Source of the DNA: Blastopirellula sediminis
GTDB lineage: Bacteria; Planctomycetota; Planctomycetia; Pirellulales; Pirellulaceae
Length of the DNA: 64,000 nucleotides
Direction of reading: 5' to 3'
NCBI RefSeq assembly: GCF_020966755.1
Contig: NZ_JAJKFT010000002.1
Location: 744,001 to 808,000 of the forward strand
Positions 26,368-35,568 of this stretch are shown one piece after another. The notes beneath the pieces were generated by a model. It was given only the letters and a program-made list of their open reading frames with translations. It had not been told where the DNA came from and ran no database searches. Both the position numbers and the translations under genes were made by a program. Numbering within the stretch: position 1 is the first letter of the stretch; the number at the start of each line of letters is the position of its first letter.

Positions 26368-26721
26368 TTAGCCGTTTTCCAGCTTCTGCGGTTCGGCCGG
26401 CGGGGGCTCGAACTTCGGTGCAGTCGCTTCGGCGTAGTCGTCATAGTCGTCGTAGTTCGAAGAGCTGACCGATTTCGAGGAATAGCCGCGGTCGTTGACC
26501 GTGTCCTCGACTTCTTTGGTGGCGCTATGGAACTCCGACTGGATGTCGCTAAGCCCTTTCTTGAAGTCGGCGTAGCTGCGCCCCAGCGAACGGGCGACCG
26601 ACGGCAGATTCTTGCCGAACAGGAGCACCGCCAGCACGGCGACGATCATCATCTCTTGCATTCCCAAGCCGCCCAGAAATCCGAAGATTACCGGCATGGA
26701 AACGACGGGTAGAGTCAACAT
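26368..26721 (-). CDS. TatA/TatB family twin-arginine translocase subunit
   Basis: The ~117-residue protein has a short N-terminus, a hydrophobic helix (Q-E-M-M-I-V-A-V-L-A-V-L-L-F-G), the family hinge F-G-K-N-L-P-S-V-A-R-S-L-G-R, and an amphipathic helix S-Y-A-D-F-K-K-G-L-S-D-I-Q-S-E-F. A low-complexity acidic and Pro-rich tail follows. These form the membrane-embedded pore or receptor part of the Tat pathway, which exports folded proteins. The longer tail and Leu-Pro hinge make a TatB-like role possible, but TatA and TatB are hard to separate by sequence. The ATG at 26721 is chosen over a TTG at 26742. A second, shorter TatA gene lies 57 bases upstream; no tatC gene is in the window. Confidence 0.85.
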   Translation of the reverse strand: MLTLPVVSMPVIFGFLGGLGMQEMMIVAVLAVLLFGKNLPSVARSLGRSYADFKKGLSDIQSEFHSATKEVEDTVNDRGYSSKSVSSSNYDDYDDYAEATAPKFEPPPAEPQKLENG

Positions 26722-26778
26722 CAGGACAGTACCTTCGTTCAATACGCGAATGGAGAAAAAGTGACGCGATCGGGCGAG

Positions 26779-26955
26779 TTACGCCTTTTTCGCTTCCTCT
26801 TCGTCCTCATCGTGAACGGGCTTATCCTTCATCCCCGACTTGAATTCGCCCACGCCTTGTCCCAGGCTGCGCATCAATTGGGGAAGTTTGGTAGATCCAA
26901 ACAACAGAAGAACGATGAACAACACAATCAGAAGTTCTTGCCAGCCTAAACCCAT
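26779..26955 (-). CDS. tatA: Short TatA protein (58 residues)
   Basis: The product starts M-G-L-G-W-Q-E-L-L-I-V-L-F-I-V-L-L-L-F-G, then S-T-K-L-P-Q-L-M-R-S-L-G-Q-G-V-G-E-F-K-S-G-M-K, and ends in an acidic tail rich in Glu and Asp. This is the canonical TatA layout: one transmembrane helix, the F-G-x-x-K-L-P hinge and an amphipathic helix. The start ATG at 26955 has GAGGTAAG 5 to 12 bases upstream. The gene is only 177 bp, short enough to be missed by length filters, and lies directly upstream of the TatB-like gene on the same strand, forming a pair with two TatA/B subunits. Confidence 0.9.
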   Translation of the reverse strand: MGLGWQELLIVLFIVLLLFGSTKLPQLMRSLGQGVGEFKSGMKDKPVHDEDEEEAKKA

Positions 26956-27179
26956 GTTCTTACCTCGTTGTCAAACGAAGACGGAGATAGAACACGCAAC
27001 CAAGTAGGCGAAAGCGGGTAAGCGCCTCTAGCGGGCCCTACCAGAACCAATACTCGTGCGGTCCTTTGCGCAAACCAAATGCGCGAAGGGTGCGGCGCCT
27101 TGCCGCATCCAACGGTCAATTTTACTCGTCCTCCCCTAACTGTAAAGGGAACAATTACTAGCAGAGGAGTGCGGGTATC

Positions 27180-29330
27180 CTAGCGCGGGGCCAGATTTTC
27201 CGGTTTTGACGAGATTCGGACCCCTCCGGCCGGGACCTGCAGCGGCGCCTGGGCGACCGGAGCAGGGCGGTTCTGAAGGTCATAATAGATGGGAAGATAG
27301 CGAAAATAGACTTCCAGGGACAACGTCGCCATCGCGGTCGAATAGACTCGCCCCCCGTAGCAGCCCCAGACGGTGTCTGGATCCCAGCTCCCCGCTTCCA
27401 GGCCGCCGGCTCGTTGGCTGGTCAGCAGCTGACGCTGCAGCGACGCGCTCCAGGCATGCCACCGTTCTCCCTGCAGCTGGTGCATCCCGATGGTGCCGTA
27501 GTACCAGAAGTAAAGGTTCGGCCGGCCGGGGCCTGGCTCAAACCGAGCCAGGTAGTTGGCCGCTTCCTCGACCGTCTCCTTGCTGTTCTCCGCATCCATA
27601 AAGACGCGGCAGACGAGGGCCTCGGCGGTCATTACCGGGGTGGTCCGTTCGCCGGGACGATAACTGGCCAAACCGTTGTGGTCGCCGGAGGAGACGCTGC
27701 GCAAAAAGCGAGTCATCAATTCGCGGGTTCGCTCGGGAGTTTCAATCCCCGACAGTTGGGCGCTGTGGAGCGCCAAAACCTGCCAACCGAACTGGCTGGT
27801 ATCTCCGAGGTCGCCCGGCTGATAGCGCCAACCGCCCGAGGTTTGATGCTGCGACTGGAACGAGTAGTTCAGCGCCGCTTCCAGGGCAGGGCGAATCCGA
27901 TCGTCGCGAGTCATTGCGTACGCTTCGCTCAGGGCGAGCATCGCGATCCCGTGGCAGTACATCTGGGCAAACAGGCGAGCGTCGCCGGCCAGCGATCCGG
28001 TATCGTGCTGGTGCGAGATGATGAACTCGAGCCCGTGCTGCACGTTGGTCCGGTGTTTCCCTTCCAGGTGCGTATGACCGCGAGCCATGAAGGCGAGCAC
28101 CGCCAGGCCGGTCACGCCGGTATCGGCGTCGGCGCCAGCGCCGTAACGATCATGTCCCAGGACTTTCTGTTCGTTGCCGGCCGAGTGACGACTGGCGTCC
28201 CAGCGACCGTCATCTTCTTGATTCGCGGCTAGCCAAACCAGCGCGGCGTCAATCGACGCTTCAATCCGCGGGTCGCCACCCTGGGCTTGGATGATGTCTT
28301 TTTGGTTGTCGGCGACGCGGGCCTGCATTGCCAACGGAAGGGGCGAAGCGGCCAACGTGCGGCGACTGGTCGCCGGGACCGGAACTCCCAGCTGATCGAG
28401 CTGGGCCAGTTTCTTCTGATCGCCCGAAGCGCGAGCCGACGCCAGTTGAGCCGGCGTGCCGTCCGAACCTTCCGGCGACGTGGCGGTCGGTCCGTCAAAA
28501 CGATTGTCGGCGGCGCGCAGCTGATCGATTTCGCTTTGAATCGCATCGGCCGGCGCCGCGGTGGCGGCCATCTCGGCCAGCTGATGGATCTGATCGTCCA
28601 TGTGACGATCGTCCTGGCTCGGTTCGATCTGCGGCGGGGTCGCTTCGGGCACGGTCGGTCCGGTCGAATCGCGACGAGCCAAGGTAGGCGCCATCGGCGT
28701 GTTGCCCATCGCGTCGATAACCTCAGCAGCCGCTTCGGCAGCGACTGGCGCGGCGGCGACCGCAGCAATTTCGGCGGCGGCAATCATCGAGCCGCGCGGC
28801 GCGATCGACGGTTCGACCGGGGCCGTATGGTTTTCGACAAGCTCGGTCGGCTCGGCCATTTCGACCGGCGGCGCGATCGCTTCGCTTAGCGGCGCATCTT
28901 CCAGCGGCCAATCTTGCGGCGCGTCGGCGGCGACGGCCGGTTGACTGTCAGGTCGGGCCAACGGCGCCGCTTGCGGCGACGGCAGTTGGGCGACGTTGGT
29001 CACATCCCACGGCTTGGCTTGCGCTTGCTCTGGCGACTGGCGGTCGGTTTTTTCTTCAAAAGCGACGTTTGAGAGTTTGAAGCTCAGCGGCGCCGGCGTG
29101 CGAGCCGGCCCCGGCGAAAAGAGCTGCGTCATGTGGGCGTAGGCGATCAACAGCAAGTGAGCGAAGATCGACAGAACGACGCACTTCGAGAGCGGTTTGG
29201 CCTGGCCCCAGCGGGTCTGCATCAAGACGAGCAGTGAGATCGTCAAAACGGCGAGCCCGACCCACATGACGTTCCAGATCACGTGGGAAGAGAGCCAGGT
29301 CGAATTGGCGTCGGCCAGCAAAGCGCCCAT
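27180..29330 (-). CDS. Membrane-anchored alpha-alpha toroid (prenyltransferase/squalene-oxidase repeat) protein
   Basis: The 716-residue protein has two N-terminal transmembrane helices (~15-37 and ~50-68), then ~250 residues of Ala-, Pro- and Glu-rich linker. From ~355 on it is an alpha-alpha toroid: repeated helix pairs with A-L-V-W-L-A-A-N-Q-E-D-D-G-R-W-D, G-L-E-F-I-I-S-H-Q-H-D-T-G-S-L, A-L-N-Y-S-F-Q-S-Q-H-Q-T-S-G-G-W-R-Y-Q and a closing G-S-W-D-P-D-T-V-W-G block with the Q-x-x-x-G-x-W repeats of squalene/terpene cyclase-like proteins. The cyclase D-x-D-D acid motif is not evident, so catalysis is doubtful. It starts 4 bases after the ExbD gene, so it belongs to the ExbB-ExbD operon. Confidence 0.8.
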   Translation of the reverse strand: MGALLADANSTWLSSHVIWNVMWVGLAVLTISLLVLMQTRWGQAKPLSKCVVLSIFAHLLLIAYAHMTQLFSPGPARTPAPLSFKLSNVAFEEKTDRQSPEQAQAKPWDVTNVAQLPSPQAAPLARPDSQPAVAADAPQDWPLEDAPLSEAIAPPVEMAEPTELVENHTAPVEPSIAPRGSMIAAAEIAAVAAAPVAAEAAAEVIDAMGNTPMAPTLARRDSTGPTVPEATPPQIEPSQDDRHMDDQIHQLAEMAATAAPADAIQSEIDQLRAADNRFDGPTATSPEGSDGTPAQLASARASGDQKKLAQLDQLGVPVPATSRRTLAASPLPLAMQARVADNQKDIIQAQGGDPRIEASIDAALVWLAANQEDDGRWDASRHSAGNEQKVLGHDRYGAGADADTGVTGLAVLAFMARGHTHLEGKHRTNVQHGLEFIISHQHDTGSLAGDARLFAQMYCHGIAMLALSEAYAMTRDDRIRPALEAALNYSFQSQHQTSGGWRYQPGDLGDTSQFGWQVLALHSAQLSGIETPERTRELMTRFLRSVSSGDHNGLASYRPGERTTPVMTAEALVCRVFMDAENSKETVEEAANYLARFEPGPGRPNLYFWYYGTIGMHQLQGERWHAWSASLQRQLLTSQRAGGLEAGSWDPDTVWGCYGGRVYSTAMATLSLEVYFRYLPIYYDLQNRPAPVAQAPLQVPAGGVRISSKPENLAPR

Positions 29331-29334
29331 GGAA

Positions 29335-29763
29335 CTATCTCGTATTCGTTTCTCGTTGCGCCAAACGAACGGAGATGCCCATCTCGTTGATTCCTGCGCT
29401 GCGGCAAGCGTTCAACACCGAGGCGACGTTTTGAAACGGGATTTCGGCGTCGCCGCGAACCAGCACGCCCAGATCCTCATATTCGCCGCGAGCGGCGGAG
29501 AGCGCCATTTGCAGCTGTTCGATGTCCAATTCCTGGCGATCGAGCATGATCCGCCCGTCGCGATAAATGTTGACCACCTTCCGCTCAGGCGCGGCGGTCA
29601 GCGCGCCGACGTCGTTGACGGCGGGAACTTCGAGCCCGATCTTCCGTTCGAGCTCGGTGAATTTCGTACCGACCATGAAGAAGATGATCAACAAGAAGAC
29701 GATGTCGATCATCGGCGTCAAGTTGAGCGTCGGCGTCTCGTCGATGTGCGTTTTAAGAGGCAC
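29335..29763 (-). CDS. ExbD/TolR-type biopolymer transport protein
   Basis: The 142-residue product has the family's single N-terminal transmembrane helix with the required aspartate in L-N-L-T-P-M-I-D-I-V-F-L-L-I-I-F-F-M, followed by a periplasmic domain with V-V-N-I-Y-R-D-G-R-I-M-L-D-R-Q-E-L and a Y-x-x-L-G-V-L-V-R-G-D block. With the ExbB-like protein encoded upstream it should form a proton-driven motor in the inner membrane that transmits force to partners in the periplasm. The operon context adds a toroid protein (4 bases downstream) and a large TPR protein upstream, so the driven partner is probably one of these rather than TonB or TolA. Confidence 0.9.
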   Translation of the reverse strand: MPLKTHIDETPTLNLTPMIDIVFLLIIFFMVGTKFTELERKIGLEVPAVNDVGALTAAPERKVVNIYRDGRIMLDRQELDIEQLQMALSAARGEYEDLGVLVRGDAEIPFQNVASVLNACRSAGINEMGISVRLAQRETNTR

Positions 29764-29806
29764 CTTCCTGGCTCCTTTGTGCGAGCGATTCCGTTCGCCC
29801 TAGCGG

Positions 29807-30625
29807 TTACGCGGCTCGACGGGACGACTTCTTGGCGCCGCCGCGACGTTCTTTCCAACCATCCGACGCGATCGCGTTGACCACTTCCTGGCCCAGCGAG
29901 TCGATCTCCATCACCAGCCGATCGACTCGGCCGACGAAGAAGAGATACGCAATCAGGGCCGGCAGCGCCACCGTCAAACCGGCGGCCGTGGTCAGCAGCG
30001 CCTGGCTAATGCCGGCGGCCAGCAATTCAGGTCGGCCCATCGCATCGGCCGTGGCGATCGCATTGAACGCTTGAATCATGCCGAGCACCGTACCGAGCAA
30101 CCCCAGCAGCGGGCTAATCGTCGAGATGCCGTTGAACAGACGGAGATAGCGACGCAGTCCGTTGGTGACTCGTTCGCCGCTGTCGATGATCGCTTGTTCG
30201 ACTTCGACCGACGAGCGTCCCCACTTCTTTACCGCGGCCGAGAAGACCTCGGCGACCGGGCTCCGGTTCTCTTCGCACAGGGCGAGCGCTTCGTCCTGAT
30301 CGATTTGACCTTCGCGGAGCTGTTCGAGAAACCGCTTCACGAACGGGCGCGGAATGACGCGGCCGGCTCGCAGGCTGATCGCTCGTTCAAAGACGAAGAC
30401 CAGCAGCAAAAACGAGCAGAGGACGATGGGATACATCAGCAAGCCGCCGTCGCGAATGGCTTGCAGCATATTCTTGGTCGGAATCGGCGACTCGGCCGCT
30501 GCGGCCAGCGCGTCAGCGCCTTCTTGCGCGAACGCCGGCGCCGCGAGAATCATGCCCCCAAACGCCGCGATGATCGCCAATTGGCGGAGTCCTCGTCCGG
30601 CGGTTCGTAGCTGACTGACATCCAT
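29807..30625 (-). CDS. MotA/TolQ/ExbB proton channel family protein with N-terminal signal-like helix
   Basis: The 272-residue protein has an extra N-terminal hydrophobic segment ending A-P-A-F-A that looks like a cleavable signal peptide, then the three-helix ExbB/TolQ core: M-Y-P-I-V-L-C-S-F-L-L-L-V-F-V-F-E-R-A at ~66-84, and the conserved pair I-S-P-L-L-G-L-L-G-T-V-L-G-M-I-Q-A-F and Q-A-L-L-T-T-A-A-G-L-T-V-A-L-P-A around the proton path. The C-terminus is basic. It lies 43 bases upstream of the ExbD-like gene and 72 bases downstream of the TPR gene. Signal-bearing ExbB proteins are known in planctomycetes and other phyla. Confidence 0.9.
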   Translation of the reverse strand: MDVSQLRTAGRGLRQLAIIAAFGGMILAAPAFAQEGADALAAAAESPIPTKNMLQAIRDGGLLMYPIVLCSFLLLVFVFERAISLRAGRVIPRPFVKRFLEQLREGQIDQDEALALCEENRSPVAEVFSAAVKKWGRSSVEVEQAIIDSGERVTNGLRRYLRLFNGISTISPLLGLLGTVLGMIQAFNAIATADAMGRPELLAAGISQALLTTAAGLTVALPALIAYLFFVGRVDRLVMEIDSLGQEVVNAIASDGWKERRGGAKKSSRRAA

Positions 30626-30697
30626 TTCAGTAAACTCCCGATCTTCCTAAGCCGGCGTGGGGCGATGCCGGCGATTATTTAAAGTGGTTGTTGGCGT

Positions 30698-33652
30698 TTA
30701 ACGTCGCTCCGTCGTATTGACGTCGGCCGTTTCCCGCCGTTGTTTGACGACATTCAGACGTTGCTGAGCTTCGCCGGCGAAAAACGATTCGGGATAGTTG
30801 GCCGCGACTTCGTCGTAATACTTCTGCGCCTTATCCCACTGGCGCGAGATTTCGTAGCACTTCCCGATCTGCAGCAGCGAGCCTGCTTTCCAGCGGGGGA
30901 AGTTGTACAGCGCCGCGACCCGCGAATAAGCCTGGATCGCCGCCTGGTAGTTCTTTTGATGGAAGTAGGTCTCGCCGACCATCCACTGCGCCATCGCGGC
31001 CGTTTCGGTAGCGCCGCCGAGACGCGAGTCGATCACCAACTGATAGGCGTCGCGAGCTTCCGCGAACCGAGCCTGACGAGCCAGGCAGCGACCGCGGAGA
31101 TAATCGAGTTCGTAGCGTTGCTCAAAGTCGGGGAAGCTGACGACCGCGAGTTCCGCCAGGCGGAGCGATTCTTCCCAGCTCCCCAGGTGAGCCGCGAGTT
31201 GAGCGCGACGCAAAGCGACAGTGCTGCTCCAAGGGAGCTCCCGTCCGCGAGCGAGCGAGTCGACGTCATTGAACAGTTTCGATGCGTCCGAGAACTTCTG
31301 CTGATGGAAGAGGGCTTCGGCATGCCAGAAGCTGGCCATCATGCGGAGTTGTTCGTCAGAGCTGGGCGTTTCGAGCTTCGCCATCTGCGCGGCGGCGGTT
31401 TCCCAATCGGCGGCGCCGACGGCGATCTGACCGAGCAGATACGTCGCATGCGGCGCAACGTTGGCGTCACCCTTGGCGACAATCTGCTGCAGAACCTTGG
31501 TCGCTTCGTCAGCCTGGCCGTCAGTCAGCAAGCTCTCGGCACGACGATACGCGGCGTCGCTCCAAAGTTCGCTCTGCGGATAGTTTTCGCAGATCATCCG
31601 CCACTGGTCGGCGGCCGCTTCCGGTTTCCCTTGGTCGACCAGCGCCCAACCGAGACGATAGTGGAGGTCATCCAGCTGCATCTCTTGGCTGGGAGCTTGA
31701 ATCAACGCGCGGAAGAGTTCCGCGGCGCGACCAAATTCCTTTCGATCGTTCAAGATCTGGGCGGCGGTCAGCATCGCGCCCGGCGCCTGATCTGATTCGG
31801 GATAGTCGCGATAAATCTGTTGGTAAATGGCAAGCGCTTCGGCCGCCTGATTGCGATCGAGGAGCACCTTGGCCCGACCCGACAGAACCGACGGGATGAA
31901 CGTGCTGGTCGGATCCTTTTCGATCAGCTGCTGAATCGCGGCGGTGGAGGTTTCGTTATCGACGGCGTCCAGCTGAACCCAGCTGAGTCCCGCGACGCCC
32001 GACTTGATGAACTCTTCCGGGTTACCCTCTTCGGCCAACTTCTCGAACAGCTCGCCGGCCCATTGCTTGTCGCCGGCCTTCATGGCGGTTTCGGCCAGGC
32101 GGCGCGTCGTCAGCAGGTAAAGCCGCGGATCGCATTTCGTACGATCGACCAGAGCGTAGGTCGCTTTGGCGTCGTCCAGTTGTCCGATACGAGCCAGGGC
32201 GGCGGCAAGCAGCAGACGAGAAGCAGGGGCTTCGTCACCGCTGGGGCAAACTTCCAGGTATTTCGCAAAGTTGCGAGCGGCGTCGGCGTCTTCGCCGCTG
32301 CGATCGGCGGCCAGGCCCAAGGCGTAGTAAGCCGAGCCTTGTTGCTGCGGATCGTCGGTCGCTTTGATCGCTGCGGTCAGCAGCTGGGCCGCTTGGCTCG
32401 CGTTTCCGGCGCCCAACTGGGCGATCCCGCGCAGGTAGGGCAATTCAAACCGCCACGCGGCGGCCGTCTTTTTCATCTCGGGCGAAACGTCGTCGCTGCC
32501 GAGCGAATCGAGCAACTGCAGAGCCGCCGCGTATTGTTCTTTTTCGAGTCGCTTGCCGGCGACCAGGCGAACCGCTTTCGGCGTCGCTTCGCGGTTTGGA
32601 TATTCGAGGATCAATCGCTCGGCGGCGACCGAAGCCTTATCGACGTCGCCGGTCACGATCGCCGCTTCGGCCAGATAGTAAAGCGATTCGTCGCACCAGG
32701 GGGACGCGGGGTAGTCGACCAGCAGCTGTTCGAGCAGCGTCAGACCTTCGCTCGTTCCCCCTTGTTCCAGGCGAATGCGAGCGGTCAGGTAGTCGATCTC
32801 GTCGCGATACTGCTTCAGCGATTCGTCTTTGGCCAAATCTTGCAGGCGCTGTTCGGCCTGGGGCCAATCGCGGACTTCGTAGTAGGCCTTGGCGATCCAG
32901 AGCTTGGCGACCGCACTGTTGCGCTCGCCGGCGTTCGCTACTTCATTCAGCAGATCAACCGCGACGCGGTGATTGCCCAGTCGATATTCCACGACGCCTA
33001 GTTCAAACTTGGCGTCCTGCTTCTCGGTAATCTCTTGTTTCAAGGCGTTGCGATACGCCTGGCGAGCAGCGGTCAGTTGTCCACTTTCTCGCAGCGTGCG
33101 AGCCAGACCTAATTCCGCTTCTCCCTGCATCGCCGCGTTGGGAGCGATCGTTTTCGCTTCGCGGAAGAGTTGTTCGGCGTTGTCGTATTTCTCGTTGGCC
33201 AGCGCGATCTCGCCTAAGTAGGGAAGGGCGTGGGCATAGAGTCGATCTTCTTTACGCGACGCGACGAAGGTGTCGAAGTCGGCTTTCGCATGTTCCAGAT
33301 CGCCGGTCAGGTAGTAGCATTCGGCAATGCGGAACTCCGCCTGGGGGCGACTCGCGTGGGTCTGGACGCGCTGGAGAAACTGTTCATACGACTTGCGAGC
33401 GGCGTCGAAATCTTCGAGCTGAATCAGCGCTTCGCCGCGATAGAAGTAAATCGGGCCGGCCAGCGAGTGATTGGGGTAGTCGTCGATAAAACGATCGAAA
33501 GCGACGATCGCCGCCTCCCAATCTTTGCGAGCATATTGGCTCGCCGCGACGGCGTACAAATCGGCTGGGCCATCGGCGCAAGCTGGCTTCGTCATCACGA
33601 ACGAAGTCGCAATGAGGACCAGCGCCAGAAGTAACCGTATGTTTCGCATCAT
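30698..33652 (-). CDS. Large exported TPR protein, first gene of the ExbB-ExbD operon
   Basis: The ~984-residue protein has a signal peptide (residues ~5-25, ending K-P-A-C-A-D). The rest is a nearly unbroken array of tetratricopeptide repeats, about two dozen helix pairs with the A-x-x-x-Y-x-x-F-L-x-x-Y-P pattern, for example A-I-V-A-F-D-R-F-I-D-D-Y-P, S-Y-E-Q-F-L-Q-R-V, L-E-Q-L-L-V-D-Y-P-A-S-P and Y-D-E-V-A-A-N-Y-P-E-S. Such arrays form superhelical scaffolds that bind partner proteins. As the first gene of an operon with ExbB, ExbD and the toroid protein, it probably occupies the place of a YbgF/CpoB-like periplasmic partner. The start is the M-M doublet at 33652/33649. Confidence 0.85.
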   Translation of the reverse strand: MMRNIRLLLALVLIATSFVMTKPACADGPADLYAVAASQYARKDWEAAIVAFDRFIDDYPNHSLAGPIYFYRGEALIQLEDFDAARKSYEQFLQRVQTHASRPQAEFRIAECYYLTGDLEHAKADFDTFVASRKEDRLYAHALPYLGEIALANEKYDNAEQLFREAKTIAPNAAMQGEAELGLARTLRESGQLTAARQAYRNALKQEITEKQDAKFELGVVEYRLGNHRVAVDLLNEVANAGERNSAVAKLWIAKAYYEVRDWPQAEQRLQDLAKDESLKQYRDEIDYLTARIRLEQGGTSEGLTLLEQLLVDYPASPWCDESLYYLAEAAIVTGDVDKASVAAERLILEYPNREATPKAVRLVAGKRLEKEQYAAALQLLDSLGSDDVSPEMKKTAAAWRFELPYLRGIAQLGAGNASQAAQLLTAAIKATDDPQQQGSAYYALGLAADRSGEDADAARNFAKYLEVCPSGDEAPASRLLLAAALARIGQLDDAKATYALVDRTKCDPRLYLLTTRRLAETAMKAGDKQWAGELFEKLAEEGNPEEFIKSGVAGLSWVQLDAVDNETSTAAIQQLIEKDPTSTFIPSVLSGRAKVLLDRNQAAEALAIYQQIYRDYPESDQAPGAMLTAAQILNDRKEFGRAAELFRALIQAPSQEMQLDDLHYRLGWALVDQGKPEAAADQWRMICENYPQSELWSDAAYRRAESLLTDGQADEATKVLQQIVAKGDANVAPHATYLLGQIAVGAADWETAAAQMAKLETPSSDEQLRMMASFWHAEALFHQQKFSDASKLFNDVDSLARGRELPWSSTVALRRAQLAAHLGSWEESLRLAELAVVSFPDFEQRYELDYLRGRCLARQARFAEARDAYQLVIDSRLGGATETAAMAQWMVGETYFHQKNYQAAIQAYSRVAALYNFPRWKAGSLLQIGKCYEISRQWDKAQKYYDEVAANYPESFFAGEAQQRLNVVKQRRETADVNTTERR

Positions 33653-33917
33653 TCCGTTGTGCGTACAGGTCTCAATCCTTGAGAACTGCGGCCCGTGTTC
33701 CAAGAAGCCGTCAGATCATACTGATCGCAGCAGAGCGTTGACAGGGCGATTTGCTATCAATTTCCAGCCGTCAGATCGACGCCAAGAAAAGGAAAAACCG
33801 CTGCGGTCGACTGCGATATCTATGCAATCGACCGAGCGGCTGCTGTGGATTTACCGGAATTGCCGTGCGACACGCAAAATACGCATATCGCCGAAATTAA
33901 CAGCTTCCCGCTAGCAC

Positions 33918-34571
33918 TTATTTGTCAAGCGACTTGATCCGGATGTTGCGGAATTCGACCTTGGTGCCGTGACCCAGGAAGCCGATGTGACCTTTCTTAT
34001 TGAGCAGGCCCGGGTGCTTCTGGCCGTCCAGCGTACCGTCCTTCGACGCTTCTTCGATGTTGGCGTCGACAATCGTTTCGCCGTTCAGGATCACTTTGAT
34101 GTGATAGCCGTCAGCGATCACTTCCTGGGTGTTCCATTCGCCGACCGGCTTCAGGAAACCACGCTTGGCCGGGACGACGCCGTAGACCGAGCCGTGGGCC
34201 TGGTACGGTTTGATGCCCTTGTATCGTTCGTCTTCGGTGTCGAGAACTTGCAGTTCGATGCCGTTGTAGGCCGAGTTCCCTTCGACCGGCGAGCGAATCG
34301 CCAGACCGTTGTTGGCGCCCGGTTCGAGCTTGAATTCAAACTTCAGATCGAAGTTGTCGAATTCCTTGCCGTAGTACAGGTTGCCGCCCTTCTTGGGATT
34401 GCAAACGATCGCGCCATCTTCCACAAAGTAGCCGTTGACCGCGCCGATCCAGCCATCCAGATCTTTGCCGTTGAACAGCGGAGTGAAACCTTCTTCTTCA
34501 GCGCGAAGCGTCGACACGTTGGCGACGGCGCCCAGAAGGGTGAGAACGAGCAGCGGCAGGATACGTTTCAT
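33918..34571 (-). CDS. Exported 3-keto-disaccharide hydrolase-like (DUF1080) protein
   Basis: The 217-residue product has a signal peptide (L-P-L-L-V-L-T-L-L-G-A-V-A-N-V) then the DUF1080/PF06439 domain: F-T-P-L-F-N-G-K-D-L-D-G-W near residue 30, G-A-I-V-C, F-D-L-K-F-E-F-K-L, N-N-G-L-A-I-R-S-P, G-I-E-L-Q-V-L-D and a final H-G-T-K-V-E-F-R-N-I-R-I-K. The fold is a concanavalin-like jelly roll; a member was shown to hydrolyse 3-keto-glycosides, and the family is greatly expanded in planctomycetes. ATG at 34571 has AAGGA 10 bases upstream. Single gene. Confidence 0.85.
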   Translation of the reverse strand: MKRILPLLVLTLLGAVANVSTLRAEEEGFTPLFNGKDLDGWIGAVNGYFVEDGAIVCNPKKGGNLYYGKEFDNFDLKFEFKLEPGANNGLAIRSPVEGNSAYNGIELQVLDTEDERYKGIKPYQAHGSVYGVVPAKRGFLKPVGEWNTQEVIADGYHIKVILNGETIVDANIEEASKDGTLDGQKHPGLLNKKGHIGFLGHGTKVEFRNIRIKSLDK

Positions 34572-34743
34572 TAGGCGGGTCCTTGACGGGAGAGAGACAA
34601 TTGGAGCGGGAAAGGAGTTGGTGCTTTGCACTCTCTGAAAATAGCCCCACAGCACGCGGCTGACTATACGCAAACCCGAATTTTCGCCCCGCGTGCGAAT
34701 GAGGAGCAAATTGGCGCGAATAGACGCGCATTATCTGGGGAAA

Positions 34744-35568
34744 TCAGTCCCCGCCGCCGCAGCCTCCTCCACATCCGCCGCCGCAACTACTGCCGCATCC
34801 AGAGTCGCTGCTGCAGCCGCTATCGCTACTGCACCCGCTGTCTCCCCAGAAGAACCAACCTCCGCCACAGCCCGATCCGCCGCCGCAACTGCTGCCGCAG
34901 CCGCTGTTCCCTTTGCCCCAGCCAAAGAGCTTGACCAGCAGCGAGAAGATCACCAGCAACACCACGATGACCAGGAAGACGCGAATGGCCATCGGCATAT
35001 CGCCGTCGGCCAACAGTCCCGTGTACATCCCGGCGCCCAGCATCAAAGGCATGGCGCCGCCGACGAGCGTTTGGTAACGGCTCGAAAACTTCGGGATCAC
35101 CCAGTTCGAGCCGACGTCGACCATCTGCATGCGGACCGACGGGTCGAAACGAATAGCGGACGAGGGCCAGATATCTTCCGGCGGCGCTTCGCCGAACAGT
35201 TCGGCGTAGCTTTGTTTCGTCCGCTCGTACCAATCGACAAACTTATCCGCTTCGGCCGAGCCTCCTTTGGTCGGACCATGATGCAGCGGCTTCTCCAAAA
35301 CCTCGCGACAGAGTCGATCCCAATAGGATCGCGTATAGACCAGGTGCAAGTGCCAGGCCTGATCAACTTGCTCCGACGGCGTCACCGGATGTCCCGCCGC
35401 TTTGGCGAGAAACAAAAATCGCTTGTACTCCTCAATGACTCTCTCTGCGAAGGGAAGCTGCCAACCGTTCTCGCGGGCCAAACGCCGCGCGAAGGTCAGT
35501 TGCTCGTCCCCTTCGTCGATCGAAAAACTCTCGATCTTCCGCCATAGCTCACGTTGGCTTTCGTTCAT
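34744..35568 (-). CDS. Membrane protein with DUF1399/TIGR04222-like N-terminus and Gly/Cys-rich tail
   Basis: The 274-residue protein has three parts. Residues ~1-140 contain F-A-R-R-L-A-R-E-N, V-I-E-E-Y-K-R-F-L-F-L-A, P-V-T-P-S-E-Q-V-D-Q-A-W-H-L-H-L-V-Y-T and Y-W-D-R-L-C, which resemble the glycine-rich-domain (DUF1399) and TIGR04222-type families. Two hydrophobic segments follow (~165-190 and ~195-220). The tail (~225-274) is almost entirely Gly, Ser, Cys and Asp, with many C-G-S-S-C or G-C-G-G-G clusters that could bind metal or form disulfides. Start ATG at 35568 is preceded by AGAGG. It overlaps the upstream hydrolase stop by 4 bases (ATGA), so the two are coupled. Function unknown. Confidence 0.7.
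   Translation of the reverse strand: MNESQRELWRKIESFSIDEGDEQLTFARRLARENGWQLPFAERVIEEYKRFLFLAKAAGHPVTPSEQVDQAWHLHLVYTRSYWDRLCREVLEKPLHHGPTKGGSAEADKFVDWYERTKQSYAELFGEAPPEDIWPSSAIRFDPSVRMQMVDVGSNWVIPKFSSRYQTLVGGAMPLMLGAGMYTGLLADGDMPMAIRVFLVIVVLLVIFSLLVKLFGWGKGNSGCGSSCGGGSGCGGGWFFWGDSGCSSDSGCSSDSGCGSSCGGGCGGGCGGGD

Noticed and set aside
33704-33917. TTGACA at ~33753 as a promoter
   Set aside because: A TATCAA follows only 11 bases later, too close for a -10, and no plus-strand gene lies downstream.
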